In this document: positions 1 to 8,461 of the stretch, piece after piece | Layout of the letters: each line of letters opens with the position of its first letter | Numbering within the stretch: the stretch's first letter is position 1 | Source of the DNA: Thomasclavelia spiroformis DSM 1552 | GTDB lineage: Bacteria > Bacillota_I > Bacilli_A > Erysipelotrichales > Coprobacillaceae | Assembly (NCBI RefSeq): GCF_025149465.1 | Contig: NZ_CP102275.1 | Location: forward strand, 1,612,001 to 1,676,000 | Length of the DNA stretch: 64,000 nt | Direction of reading: 5' to 3' | The notes under the pieces: generated by a model | Seen by the model: the letters and a program-made list of their open reading frames with translations, nothing else | What the model was told of the DNA's origin: nothing | The model's database searches: none | Program-made: the position numbers and the translations under genes

Positions 1-1069
1 TGGGGTCGTAATTGGTTTAACATTAGATGAAAATGGTATTCCATCTATGGCAAAAGACCGCTATGAAATTGCTAAAAAAATCATTGCTACTGCAAAAAAA
101 TTTGGTATTAGTAAGGAAAACATTATTATTGACTGCTTAGTTTTAACTGTTTCTGCTCAACAAAAAGATGTTATAGAAACAATTAAAGCTGTAAAAATGG
201 TAAAAGAATTAGGGGTTCATACTGTTCTTGGAGTTAGTAATGTTTCATTTGGTTTACCTAATCGACCATTATTAAATAAAACATTTCTTACAATGGCTAT
301 GACTAATGGATTAGATTTACCAATCATCAATCCTTTAGATCAAGAATTGATGGCAGCTATTGATGCCTTTAATGTTTTATTTAATTATGATCATGATGCT
401 ACTAATTATATTCAAAAACAATCTAATCAAACTATTACAAGCCAATCAAAACCATCAGATTTTAGCTTAAATGACATTATTATTCATGGTCTAAAAGAAG
501 AAGTTATAAATGCAACAAAAAAACAACTAGAAAAACAACCTGGTTTACAAATTATCAACCAAATTTTAATTCCAGCTTTAGATACTGTAGGAAAACAATA
601 TGAAAATAATATCATTTTTTTACCACAACTAATTCAAGCAGCTGAAACTTCAAAAATAGCTTTTGGTGTAATTAAAGAAACTTTTAAAGAAACTTCAGCA
701 ACTAAAGGTCCTATTATTATGGCTACTGTTCATGGTGATATCCATGATATTGGTAAAAACATTGTCAAAGTGGTTTTAGAAAGTTATGGATATAAAATAA
801 TTGATTTAGGTAAAGATGTACCACCTGAAACAATTGTTGAAGCATATCATAGGCATCAACCAAAAGCCATTGGTTTAAGTGCTTTAATGACTACTACTGT
901 TGTTTCCATGGAAAAAACTATTGCATTATTAAAAGAAATCGATAATATGTGTCCTATTTTTGTTGGAGGTGCTGTATTAACAGCTGATTTTGCTAAAGAA
1001 ATAAATGCTGATTTTTATGTTAAAGATGCTATGGATACAGTAGAATTAATGAATAAGATAGTCAAATAA
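1..1069 (+). CDS. metH: Methionine synthase (B12-dependent), 3' part
   Basis: Transfers a methyl group from methyltetrahydrofolate through cobalamin to homocysteine. The frame is open from base 2 of the window, so the 5' end lies outside and the first ATG at 47 is internal. The visible part begins at the end of the pterin-binding domain (GVVIGLTLDENGIPSMAKDR), continues through the four-helix cap region, and ends with a Rossmann cobalamin-binding domain carrying the DIHDIGKN signature, whose His would be the lower cobalt ligand. The protein stops just after this domain, so the S-adenosylmethionine reactivation domain of E. coli MetH is absent, as in many Firmicute forms. A corrinoid methyltransferase subunit is possible, but the pterin-to-B12 order favours MetH. 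Confidence 0.88.
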   Translation, partial: GVVIGLTLDENGIPSMAKDRYEIAKKIIATAKKFGISKENIIIDCLVLTVSAQQKDVIETIKAVKMVKELGVHTVLGVSNVSFGLPNRPLLNKTFLTMAMTNGLDLPIINPLDQELMAAIDAFNVLFNYDHDATNYIQKQSNQTITSQSKPSDFSLNDIIIHGLKEEVINATKKQLEKQPGLQIINQILIPALDTVGKQYENNIIFLPQLIQAAETSKIAFGVIKETFKETSATKGPIIMATVHGDIHDIGKNIVKVVLESYGYKIIDLGKDVPPETIVEAYHRHQPKAIGLSALMTTTVVSMEKTIALLKEIDNMCPIFVGGAVLTADFAKEINADFYVKDAMDTVELMNKIVK

Positions 1070-1097
1070 AAACTGTAACAAAAGTTACAGTTTTTTA
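1070..1097. terminator. Rho-independent terminator after metH
   Basis: The stem AAACTGTAAC / GTTACAGTTT with a short A-rich loop is followed by a T run on the plus strand. The converging ParB-like gene stops at 1095, so the hairpin may serve both directions. Confidence 0.8.
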
Positions 1098-1376
1098 ATG
1101 CATATTTTTTGAACGCCAACAATCATTAGAACGACTATTACCATTATTCATTACAATAATATTTATCTTCCGTCTTTTAAAATAAATCTCTTCTTCTTTC
1201 ATATCCATGATTGCTGATAAACGCTTATGACCATCTTGACAATAATATTTACCATCTTCAATAACTACTTTTATAGGAAACGATAAGCCAATTCGTTTAA
1301 TTGATTCATACATACTTTTTCGATAATCTTTTTTAATAAAAATAATCTCTTCAATATCGACTTGTTGAACTCTCAT
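1095..1376 (-). CDS. Small ParB/sulfiredoxin-like domain protein
   Basis: About 93 residues. The central DGHKRLSAI resembles the conserved DGHRR-type motif of the ParB N-terminal (ParB/Srx) fold, and the length fits one such domain with no helix-turn-helix or DNA-binding partner domain. The frame can be read from a TTG at 1382, but the ATG at 1376 shares its A with the murE stop codon (TAATG), so translational coupling to murE is the likely arrangement. The product would start MRVQQVDIEE. Its location makes it the last gene of the murE transcript. Its function is unknown; nucleotide binding or hydrolysis is only a fold-based guess. Confidence 0.6.
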   Translation of the reverse strand: MRVQQVDIEEIIFIKKDYRKSMYESIKRIGLSFPIKVVIEDGKYYCQDGHKRLSAIMDMKEEEIYFKRRKINIIVMNNGNSRSNDCWRSKNMH

Positions 1377-2740
1377 TAACAATTACACCCATCAATACAC
1401 TTAAGCACTTCTTCTTGATCGCTAAAATGTCTTTTACCATCTTTTGTTTCTTGATAATTTTCATGACCCTTTCCTAAAATCATCAAAATATCATTTTCAT
1501 CAAGCATTTTTACTCCTTTATAAATAGCATCTTGACGCTCAACAATGATTTCAAAATTATCACTAATTAAATTAGCTGTAATATCATTTAAAATAGCTTC
1601 TGGTTCTTCTTTACGAGGATTGTCACTTGTAAAAATAACATAATCGCTATTATCTACTGCAATTTTACCCATGATTGGACGCTTAGTAGCATCACGATTA
1701 CCACCACAACCAATTATTGTAATAATTTTTCCTTTTTTGAACTCTTGAGCACTTTTTAAAACATTTTCAACTGCATCAGGGGTATGAGCATAATCAACAA
1801 AAATACTATTTGTATTATATTTTATCAATTCCATTCGTCCAGCTGGAGCTTTTAATTTTTCATTTAACAATAAAATATCTTCAATCTTAAACCCTAATTT
1901 ATTTACTAATAATAACGCTGTTAAATAATTATAAATATTATATCTACCAACCATATTTAATCTTACATGGTAGCTATTATCTAAATATCTAAAATCAAAT
2001 TCAGTTCCTAAGTGTGAAAAATCAACATTTTCAATTTTTACATCACGATCAATAACAATATTATTATTACCCTCTAACATAAAATGTTGATGATGAATAT
2101 CATCCCCATTGATTATTGCAATTTTGTTATTTCTTGTTTTTTCAAATAATTTTCTTTTAGCATTAGCATAATTTTCCAATGTTTTATGATAATCAAGATG
2201 ATCTTGAGTAAGATTAGTAAAAGCAACTTCATCAAACTCTAATCCATAAATTCTCTGTTTTGCTAGAGCATGCGAGCTTACTTCCATTACAAAATATTCT
2301 ACTCCATTATTTTTGGCTTCTAATAACATACTGTATAATACATCAACATCTGGGGTAGTATTAACAACTTCTTTTTTTATATTACCATAATAAAAACCAA
2401 CAGTTCCTAAATAAGCCACCTTTTGTTTTAACATTGATAACATTTGATAAATCATTAAACAAGTTGTTGTTTTTCCATTAGTTCCCGTAACTCCAATTAA
2501 TTTAATGTCTTTAATCAAAGGATAATAGTTTTTATATAAATATTCATTTAAATACTTACGTGTATTTTCAACAATCACCGTTTCAACACTATAATTACCA
2601 TGTTCAGCAATTATTTTAGTTGCTCCATTAGCTATGGCTTGTTCGATATAATCATGTCCATCTCTAACCACATTAGTAATTGCAATAAATGTATCTCCAG
2701 GTTTTACTTTTCTTGAATCTGTTTTTAATAAAATTTCCAT
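1376..2740 (-). CDS. murE: UDP-MurNAc-L-Ala-D-Glu:meso-DAP ligase
   Basis: Adds the third amino acid to the peptidoglycan stem peptide in the cytoplasm, using ATP. The three Mur-ligase domains are visible: the N-terminal UDP-substrate domain (DSRKVKPGDTFIAI), the ATPase domain with the P-loop GVTGTNGKTTT, and the C-terminal domain. The specificity loop reads SDNPRKEEP. DNPR is the motif typical of enzymes that add meso-diaminopimelate, whereas lysine-adding enzymes differ here, so mDAP is predicted. At 454 residues it is slightly short for the family. The start is preceded by AGGTGA at good spacing. It lies alone with the ParB-like gene and not in a large dcw cluster. Confidence 0.92.
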   Translation of the reverse strand: MEILLKTDSRKVKPGDTFIAITNVVRDGHDYIEQAIANGATKIIAEHGNYSVETVIVENTRKYLNEYLYKNYYPLIKDIKLIGVTGTNGKTTTCLMIYQMLSMLKQKVAYLGTVGFYYGNIKKEVVNTTPDVDVLYSMLLEAKNNGVEYFVMEVSSHALAKQRIYGLEFDEVAFTNLTQDHLDYHKTLENYANAKRKLFEKTRNNKIAIINGDDIHHQHFMLEGNNNIVIDRDVKIENVDFSHLGTEFDFRYLDNSYHVRLNMVGRYNIYNYLTALLLVNKLGFKIEDILLLNEKLKAPAGRMELIKYNTNSIFVDYAHTPDAVENVLKSAQEFKKGKIITIIGCGGNRDATKRPIMGKIAVDNSDYVIFTSDNPRKEEPEAILNDITANLISDNFEIIVERQDAIYKGVKMLDENDILMILGKGHENYQETKDGKRHFSDQEEVLKCIDGCNC

Positions 2741-2762
2741 CTATTTCACCTCATATGTTTTT

Positions 2763-2768
2763 ATTATA
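2763..2768 (-). promoter_or_regulatory. Putative -10 box for murE
   Basis: A perfect TATAAT lies about 23 bases upstream of the murE ATG on the minus strand. No convincing -35 box is seen at 16-18 bp, so the assignment rests on the -10 alone. Confidence 0.35.
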
Positions 2769-2810
2769 GTACAAACAAAAGAAAAAGTCTTTACTATTTT
2801 ATTAAACATT

Positions 2811-2841
2811 AAAATCTCACATTATCAAGATGTGAGATTTT
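2811..2841 (-). terminator. Terminator of the sigma-factor operon
   Basis: The stem AAATCTCAC / GTGAGATTT with a 10-11 base loop lies directly downstream of the stop at 2848. The trailing T run is short, so termination may be incomplete toward murE. Confidence 0.65.
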
Positions 2842-2847
2842 ATATGT

Positions 2848-3273
2848 TTATTTATTTTCGTTTATTTCAATATTTCCTTGACCATTGTCATTATTTATTT
2901 CAATATCAGTTTTTAACCCTTCTTTTTCTAATTCACTTTTATTTACATCTATTTCATTTTGACTTGTATCATCTTTATATTTAATCCAAATATCTCCATT
3001 TTCATCAACGTATTGTTCACCTTCCATTTCACGTTTTTGATTATCATCACCAATTAAAATAACTTTAACTGTATTTTTAAGTGTATTGCTAATTTTGCCT
3101 TGACTTAAAGCATCAACAGTAGTGATTCCTCCTAATAATAAAATACATGTAACTGCACTAAATAATGCTTTTTTTAATTTCTTTTTTTTCATGATTCTAT
3201 TCCTTTCATAAAGAGTATAAGCAATTCTATCACTAGTCATAGTTTTTATTTTATTAGTATCAATTTGTTGCAT
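2848..3273 (-). CDS. Short single-pass membrane protein, putative sigma-factor partner
   Basis: 141 residues. A basic stretch (KKKKLKK) precedes one hydrophobic segment at about residues 36-55, giving an N-in topology. The outer part is acidic and ends in a low-complexity region rich in Asn, Glu and Asp. The gene starts two bases after the ECF sigma factor stop, a position typical of anti-sigma factors. No zinc anti-sigma motif or known anti-sigma domain is recognisable, and the cytoplasmic part is only about 35 residues. Anti-sigma function is therefore inference from position; it could equally be a surface protein whose expression is co-regulated. Confidence 0.5.
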   Translation of the reverse strand: MQQIDTNKIKTMTSDRIAYTLYERNRIMKKKKLKKALFSAVTCILLLGGITTVDALSQGKISNTLKNTVKVILIGDDNQKREMEGEQYVDENGDIWIKYKDDTSQNEIDVNKSELEKEGLKTDIEINNDNGQGNIEINENK

Positions 3274-3275
3274 CT

Positions 3276-3752
3276 TTATTCTCTCCTTAATTTTTTTCTG
3301 ATTCTATGTAGTTTTACTTTCATATAATTAGTTTTTTGATTTTTCATTTTAGCAATTTCCTTGATTTTATATCCTTCAATATAATAAAGATGAAATATTT
3401 CTTTTTCTTGATCAGTTAATTGTTTCATTTTTTCTTCTATAATCAACATATAATCAAATTCATCTTCTTTGTATCCTTGTTTATTTAAAAGTTGATCATC
3501 ATATTCTAGATATTGATTTATTTGTCTTAATTTATTATAAGTACAATTTTTAGCAATAGAAGCTAAATATGATTTTATATTTGTTTTGATCTTATCTTGA
3601 TTTTTCCAAAAAAGATAAAATGTATCAGCCATAACTTCTTCGATATCTTGATAAGATAAGATATTTCCTGCTAGATTATGAATAATTTTAAATATGTAAG
3701 GACTATATTCTTCTATGATTAAATCAATGTTTAGTTCAACATTGTTTTTCAA
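3276..3752 (-). CDS. ECF-type RNA polymerase sigma factor
   Basis: A sigma-70 family factor with only regions 2 and 4. Region 2 is recognisable from IEEYSPYIFKIIHN through EEVMADTFYLFWKN, and region 4 has the helix-turn-helix segment LTDQEKEIFHLYYIEGYKIKEIAKM. The frame is open from an ATG at 3779, but AAAGGAGGT lies inside that extension and is placed correctly for a TTG at 3752, so TTG is taken as the start and the protein begins LKNNVEL (about 158 residues). The next gene begins two bases after its stop and probably encodes its regulator. The stimulus cannot be read from the sequence. Confidence 0.85.
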   Translation of the reverse strand: MKNNVELNIDLIIEEYSPYIFKIIHNLAGNILSYQDIEEVMADTFYLFWKNQDKIKTNIKSYLASIAKNCTYNKLRQINQYLEYDDQLLNKQGYKEDEFDYMLIIEEKMKQLTDQEKEIFHLYYIEGYKIKEIAKMKNQKTNYMKVKLHRIRKKLRRE

Positions 3753-3811
3753 ATTGATACCTCCTTTGAATCGATTCACTATATAGACAATAAATAAGTC
3801 ATAATGGTTAC

Positions 3812-3840
3812 AAAAAAGGATAGATTTTACTCTATCCTCT
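3812..3840 (-). terminator. Terminator of the P-type ATPase gene
   Basis: On the minus strand AGGATAGA / TCTATCCT form a stem followed by TTTTTTG, seven bases beyond the ATPase stop at 3847. Confidence 0.85.
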
Positions 3841-3846
3841 AAATTC

Positions 3847-6447
3847 TTATCTATTTCTAATCCATTTAAGTAATTGGATTATTGGTAAATTTGCTAACGC
3901 TAAACCATAAACAGTAAATAATTGTGGCATTGTTAAAGTTTGTACTTTAAACATTGTTTGTAAAAATGGCATTGTAACTACTAATGTAATTAACACAAAC
4001 CCAATTAAAAATGCACCTTGTAAAAACTTATTATTGAAGAATCCCTTTTTAAATAAAATAGGACTTTTTGATTTACAGTTATATCCATGAACTAATCTAG
4101 ATAAACATAATGTTGCAAAAGCCATTGTACTAGCTAAAGTAGCATTTTTATCTTGATATCCAATTGTAAATGCAATCATTGTCATTACTGCAATTACAAA
4201 TCCTTCAATTCCTACACTAGTTAAAAATGGTTTAGTTAAAATTGATTCATTCATTGGTCGTGGTTTTTCTTCCATTACTTTCTTACTATGTGGTTCTAAT
4301 CCAAGTGCAATTGCCGGTAAACTATCAGTAAGCAAGTTAATAAACAATAAATGCACTGGTGCAAATGGAACCGGTAATGCCATAACTGAAGCATATAAAA
4401 CTGCTAAGATACCTCCAAAGTTACCAGACAATAAAAATTGAATAGCATCTTTAATGTGAGCATAAACATTTCGTCCATTTTCAATTGCTTTAACAATTGT
4501 CGCAAAGTTATCATCTGTTAAAACCATTGATGCTGCATCTTTAGAAACCTCGCTACCAGTAATTCCCATTGCAACACCAATATTAGCTTGTTTTAAAGCC
4601 GGCGCATCATTAACACCATCACCAGTCATCGAAACAATATTTCCTTTTTCTTGCCATGCACGTACGATTCTAATTTTATGTTCTGGAGAAACCCTTGCAT
4701 AAACACGTTTATCTTCAACAAAATCTTTTAACTGCTCATCAGTTAAATTATCGATTTCACTACCTTCAACCGCTTGTGATTCATCAGTTAAAATACCAAT
4801 TCTTTTAGCGATAGCTGAAGCTGTAATTTTGTGGTCACCAGTAATCATAATTGGTATAATACCAGCTTTGATACATTCTTCTACCGCGGCAGCACTTTCA
4901 ACTCTTGGAGGATCCATCATTGAAATTAAACCTAAGAAAATTAAATCATTTTCATCTTCAGGCACTAATGTTTTTTCTTGATCAAATTTTCGATAAACAA
5001 CTGCTAATACACGTAACCCATTTCTTGAAAATTCTAGATTCATTTCATTGATATTTTTAATATCATTTTCATTAATTGGTAATACTTCACCATTTTTTCT
5101 AATATATTTTGTTCTTTTAATTAAAACATCAACGGCACCTTTAGTAACCATTGTATAACCATCTTTTAAAAGATGGAATGTAGACATCATTTTACGATCA
5201 CTATCAAAAGGTAATTCGCTTAATCTTGGATATGCTTTTCTAACTCGTTGTGGTGGAATTCCTAATTTATCTGCTAAATTAATTAATGCTGTTTCTGTAG
5301 GATCTCCAATTTCTTCTCCATCGATATTAGTTGAATCATTACACAAAATACTTAATCTCATCAAATCTTTATGAACTGGATTAGATGGATCGATATCTTT
5401 AGCCATGATTCTTTTTTCATCAATATAATAATCTTCAACTGTCATTTTGTTTTGAGTTAAAGTTCCTGTTTTGTCTGAACAAATAATTGAAACACTACCC
5501 AATCCTTCAACAGCTTGTAATTTACGAATAATGGCACCTTCTTTAGCCATCTTTTGTGTACCAAAAGATAATACAATTGTTACAATTGAACTTAAAGCTT
5601 CAGGAATTGCAGCTACAGCTAAAGCAACCGCAAACATAAAGGCATCGCCAATATTTCCACCTTGATAAATATTTAATCCAAATAAAATTGCACAAAATAC
5701 GATAATTATAATTGATAACTTTTTACCAAAATTATCTAAATTAACTTGTAATGGTGTCTTTTTTTCTTCAGTAGACTTTAATAATTGGGCAATTTTACCA
5801 ACTTCTGTTTCCATTCCAATTGCAGTTACTAAAAATTTTCCACGTCCATAAGTAACAAAGCTACCAGAATAAACCATGTTCGTACGATCACCTAAAGCTA
5901 CTTGACCATCGATAATATCAGTTTGTTTTTCAACAGCTAAGCTTTCTCCAGTTAATGCACTTTCATCAACTTTCATACTCGCATTTTCAATAATTCTTCC
6001 ATCTGCAGGAATGTAATCTCCAGCTTCTAAATGAACCTCATCACCAATTGTCACTTCTTTACTTGGAATTTCAATAATTTTTCCATCTCTTAAAACTTTA
6101 GCACTTGGCGATGATAATTCTTTTAAACTATTCAATGACTGCTCAGCCTTAACTGTTTGAACAGTACCTAAAATAGCATTGATTGTAATAACAATTAAAA
6201 TTACTATTGCACTTTCTATATCACCTAAAAAACCAGATATCAATGCTGCAACGATAAGAATTATAACTAGAAAATCCTTATATTGCTCCAAAAAAATCAT
6301 TGGAATACTTTTTGCTTTAGTTTCAACTAGTTCATTTAAACCATATTTTTCTTGATTAATTTTAACTTGTTGATTACTTAACGGTTCTAATGAACCATTG
6401 ACTTCTTGACGAACAGAGTCAATATCTTTGTTGTAAAATGCGCTCAT
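3847..6447 (-). CDS. P-type cation ATPase (Ca2+/Mn2+ type, P2)
   Basis: Full-length 866-residue pump. An N-terminal cation-ATPase domain is followed by the actuator domain (DESALTGES), the phosphorylation motif SDKTGTLTQNKM, the nucleotide-binding domain, the hinge TGDGVNDAPALK and a C-terminal six-helix block. Ion-site residues match the SERCA/PMCA group: IPEAL in helix 4 and NLLTDSLPAIALGLEP in helix 6. Family knowledge would say calcium export. The leader, however, is a manganese-sensing yybP-ykoY riboswitch, so manganese efflux or mixed Mn/Ca export is at least as likely. It is transcribed alone from the promoter at 6613-6641. Confidence 0.9.
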   Translation of the reverse strand: MSAFYNKDIDSVRQEVNGSLEPLSNQQVKINQEKYGLNELVETKAKSIPMIFLEQYKDFLVIILIVAALISGFLGDIESAIVILIVITINAILGTVQTVKAEQSLNSLKELSSPSAKVLRDGKIIEIPSKEVTIGDEVHLEAGDYIPADGRIIENASMKVDESALTGESLAVEKQTDIIDGQVALGDRTNMVYSGSFVTYGRGKFLVTAIGMETEVGKIAQLLKSTEEKKTPLQVNLDNFGKKLSIIIIVFCAILFGLNIYQGGNIGDAFMFAVALAVAAIPEALSSIVTIVLSFGTQKMAKEGAIIRKLQAVEGLGSVSIICSDKTGTLTQNKMTVEDYYIDEKRIMAKDIDPSNPVHKDLMRLSILCNDSTNIDGEEIGDPTETALINLADKLGIPPQRVRKAYPRLSELPFDSDRKMMSTFHLLKDGYTMVTKGAVDVLIKRTKYIRKNGEVLPINENDIKNINEMNLEFSRNGLRVLAVVYRKFDQEKTLVPEDENDLIFLGLISMMDPPRVESAAAVEECIKAGIIPIMITGDHKITASAIAKRIGILTDESQAVEGSEIDNLTDEQLKDFVEDKRVYARVSPEHKIRIVRAWQEKGNIVSMTGDGVNDAPALKQANIGVAMGITGSEVSKDAASMVLTDDNFATIVKAIENGRNVYAHIKDAIQFLLSGNFGGILAVLYASVMALPVPFAPVHLLFINLLTDSLPAIALGLEPHSKKVMEEKPRPMNESILTKPFLTSVGIEGFVIAVMTMIAFTIGYQDKNATLASTMAFATLCLSRLVHGYNCKSKSPILFKKGFFNNKFLQGAFLIGFVLITLVVTMPFLQTMFKVQTLTMPQLFTVYGLALANLPIIQLLKWIRNR

Positions 6448-6472
6448 ATTTTTTCCTCCATTTTTTTACACA

Positions 6473-6519
6473 CAATAAAAGAGACCCCTATTGCATGTTT
6501 ATGATGCAATAAAAGTCTC
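6473..6519 (-). terminator. Riboswitch expression-platform terminator
   Basis: On the transcript, GAGACTTTTATTGCAT (6519-6504) pairs over 16 consecutive positions, three of them G-U, with 6496-6481, around a 7-base loop, and is followed by TTTTATTG. The left arm contains the 3' strand of riboswitch helix P1 (CTTTT, 6515-6511) and the conserved GAGA, so aptamer closure and termination exclude each other. Confidence 0.88.
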
Positions 6520-6599
6520 GCTGTTCCATTACGTTCCGGATGAATAATCATCGTATTGACGAAAGCGTAAACACTTATACGTGCCAGCTACTCCCTTTT
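6511..6599 (-). ncRNA. yybP-ykoY manganese riboswitch
   Basis: The leader of the ATPase gene carries the family hallmarks. P1 is AAAAG (6599-6595) with CTTTT (6515-6511), followed by the conserved GGAGTA internal loop, GCTG/CAGC continuing the stem, a GTCAATACGA element on the opposing arm, and GAGA at the 3' side. The class binds Mn2+ and usually turns expression on. Here metal would stabilise P1, take the 3' strand away from the terminator at 6473-6519 and let transcription continue into the pump gene. Recognition is by motif and pairing; no covariance search was run. Confidence 0.88.
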
Positions 6600-6612
6600 A
6601 TTTATGTATAGT

Positions 6613-6641
6613 ATTATACCCTTTTTTCATAAAAAATTCAA
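6613..6641 (-). promoter_or_regulatory. Promoter of the riboswitch/ATPase transcript
   Basis: TTGAAT (6641-6636), a 17-bp spacer and TATAAT (6618-6613) form a near-consensus sigma-A promoter that starts transcription just before the aptamer. Confidence 0.85.
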
Positions 6642-6658
6642 CCAATTTATTACTTAAT

Positions 6659-6687
6659 TTGACTTGAGCATTAGATAATTATATTAT
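6659..6687 (+). promoter_or_regulatory. Promoter of the LysR-type gene
   Basis: TTGACT (6659-6664), 17 bp, TATTAT (6682-6687). It diverges from the ATPase promoter. Confidence 0.7.
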
Positions 6688-6691
6688 AGCT

Positions 6692-6711
6692 TTAGTTATT
6701 AGAATAACTAA
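6692..6711. promoter_or_regulatory. Palindromic operator candidate, LysR autoregulation
   Basis: A perfect 9-bp inverted repeat, TTAGTTATT-AG-AATAACTAA, lies just downstream of the -10 box and 30 bp before the LysR ATG. LysR proteins commonly bind palindromes near their own promoters; that this one is the operator is inference. Confidence 0.55.
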
Positions 6712-6741
6712 CACATCGATTTTATTATATGGAGTACTTAT

Positions 6742-7617
6742 ATGAATATCAAACTTGAACAATATAAAATATTTAATGAAGCTGCAACAACACTTTCTTT
6801 TTCTACTGCCGCTAGAAATTTATTTATTTCTCAATCTGCAGTTTCACAAACAATCAGTAGTATCGAAAAAGAATTACAAACACAACTATTTGTACGTAAT
6901 TCTAAAGGAGTTAGTTTAACTAAAGAAGGAAAATTATTACATCAACAAATCGACCAAGCCCTATTTTTAATTACAGAAGCAGAAAATCAGTTATCGAATT
7001 ATCATGATTTAAAAGATGGACAATTAGTAATCGGGGCAGGTGATAGTTTTAGTGAATATTTTCTAACAGATTATATTGTTAAATTTAAACAATTGTATCC
7101 TGGAGTTAAGATAAAAGTAATTAATCGCACTAGTTTAGAAACTAGAGAATTGTTGAAATCTGATCAAATAGATATCGGTTTTTTGAATTTACCAATTAAA
7201 GATGATTCTTTAATCATAAAAGAATGTTTTCAAGTTCATGATATCTTTGTTTCTAAAAATAAAGATGAATATTACTATACATTTGAAGAAATTGTTAAAA
7301 AGCCATTAATATTATTAGAAAAATCATCAAATACTAGAAATTATCTTGATAATTTCTTTGCAAAAAAAGGCCTATTACTCAAACCAACTATTGAACTTGG
7401 AGCTCATAATCTACTATTAGATTTTGCTCGTGCTAATCTTGGAATATCTTGTGTTATTAGAGAATTTTCTAAAAATTCATTAAATTCAAATGAACTTTAT
7501 GAAATCAAATTAAAAGAAGCTCTTCCTGTACGCAGTATTGGCTATGCTTATCCAAAACGCCGAACTAAATCTGCTGCCGCTAATAAATTTATTGAATTAA
7601 TCGAAGAAGAAATTTAA
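6742..7617 (+). CDS. LysR-family transcriptional regulator
   Basis: 291 residues, the normal family length. The N-terminal winged helix-turn-helix is clear at residues 1-65 (FSTAARNLFISQSAVSQTIS), followed by the linker helix and a two-lobe substrate-binding domain starting near residue 88 (GQLVIGAGDSFSEYF). It is not divergently transcribed from an obvious biosynthetic target: upstream, in the opposite direction, is the Mn riboswitch/ATPase unit, and downstream is a GNAT gene 74 bp away. The palindrome at 6692-6711 suggests autoregulation. The effector and target genes are unknown. Confidence 0.9.
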   Translation: MNIKLEQYKIFNEAATTLSFSTAARNLFISQSAVSQTISSIEKELQTQLFVRNSKGVSLTKEGKLLHQQIDQALFLITEAENQLSNYHDLKDGQLVIGAGDSFSEYFLTDYIVKFKQLYPGVKIKVINRTSLETRELLKSDQIDIGFLNLPIKDDSLIIKECFQVHDIFVSKNKDEYYYTFEEIVKKPLILLEKSSNTRNYLDNFFAKKGLLLKPTIELGAHNLLLDFARANLGISCVIREFSKNSLNSNELYEIKLKEALPVRSIGYAYPKRRTKSAAANKFIELIEEEI

Positions 7618-7691
7618 ATGCTATTTAACCCCTTTATAAAATAATATTCCAGTAATTTTTATAAATTATGATTCATTGAGGAGAAAATAAA

Positions 7692-8264
7692 ATGGCTATT
7701 TCAAAAATCGAAACTAATAGACTTATATTAAGAAAATTTAAAAAAAAAGATATCCAAGCTTTATATTTACTTTTAAAAGATGAAGAAGTAAATACCTTTT
7801 TGCCATGGTATCCTATAAAAAATATAAAAGATACCGAAGACTTTTATAAAAAACGTTTTGTAAATAAAGAATATTGTTTTGCAATTTGTTTAAAAGAAAA
7901 CGATAAGCTTATTGGCTATATTAAAGTAGACATGGATGATAGTCATGATTTAGGCTATGCCCTTCATAAAGAATTTTGGCATAAAGGAATTGCATGTGAA
8001 GCAAGTAAGGCTCTTATTAATCAATTGAAAAAAGATGGTATACCATACATTACAGCAACTCATGATAAAAATAATCCAAGAAGTGGAAAAGTAATGCAAC
8101 AAATAGGAATGAAATATTGTTATTCTTATAAAGAATATTGGCGACCAAAAAATTTTTTTGTTACATTTAGAATGTATCAATTAAATCTTGATAAACAAAA
8201 AGATAGAGTATATCAAAAATACTGGAATTTATATGATACTCATTTTATAGAGGAAAACATCTAG
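7692..8264 (+). CDS. GNAT acetyltransferase, RimJ/RimL-like
   Basis: 190 residues with the pattern of the Acetyltransf_3 branch: ETNRLILRKFKKKDIQALY at the start, GYALHKEFWHKGIACEAS for the acetyl-CoA-binding motif A region, and NNPRSGKVMQQIGMKY toward the end. It has a strong GAGGAG ribosome site. The substrate is unknown; the family includes N-terminal ribosomal-protein acetylases and antibiotic or small-amine acetylases. It sits downstream of the LysR gene in the same direction and could share its transcript. Confidence 0.82.
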   Translation: MAISKIETNRLILRKFKKKDIQALYLLLKDEEVNTFLPWYPIKNIKDTEDFYKKRFVNKEYCFAICLKENDKLIGYIKVDMDDSHDLGYALHKEFWHKGIACEASKALINQLKKDGIPYITATHDKNNPRSGKVMQQIGMKYCYSYKEYWRPKNFFVTFRMYQLNLDKQKDRVYQKYWNLYDTHFIEENI

Positions 8265-8387
8265 ATTTTATCTATTATATATTTTATCGACATCAATTTA
8301 ATTAAAATAGCTTTTTATTAAACATCTTATTATCTAATCATATGTTATAAATGAAATATATTTACTAAATTATATAATTATGAAAAA

Positions 8388-8434
8388 AAGAAAGAATTAA
8401 TTTTATTGGTATCCAATAACTTTAATCCTTTCTT
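8388..8434. terminator. Bidirectional terminator between GNAT and cinA
   Basis: A long stem, AAGAAAGAATTAA against TTAATCCTTTCTT, has an inner ATTGG/CCAAT pairing and lies between two converging genes. A T-rich tail is present on the plus strand. Confidence 0.7.
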
Positions 8435-8461
8435 ATTTTTAGTCATAATTAAATAAAGTAA

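Noticed and set aside
47-1069. Complete 340-residue protein starting at the ATG at 47
   Set aside because: The frame is open to base 2 and the upstream codons match the methionine synthase pterin domain, so the ATG is internal.
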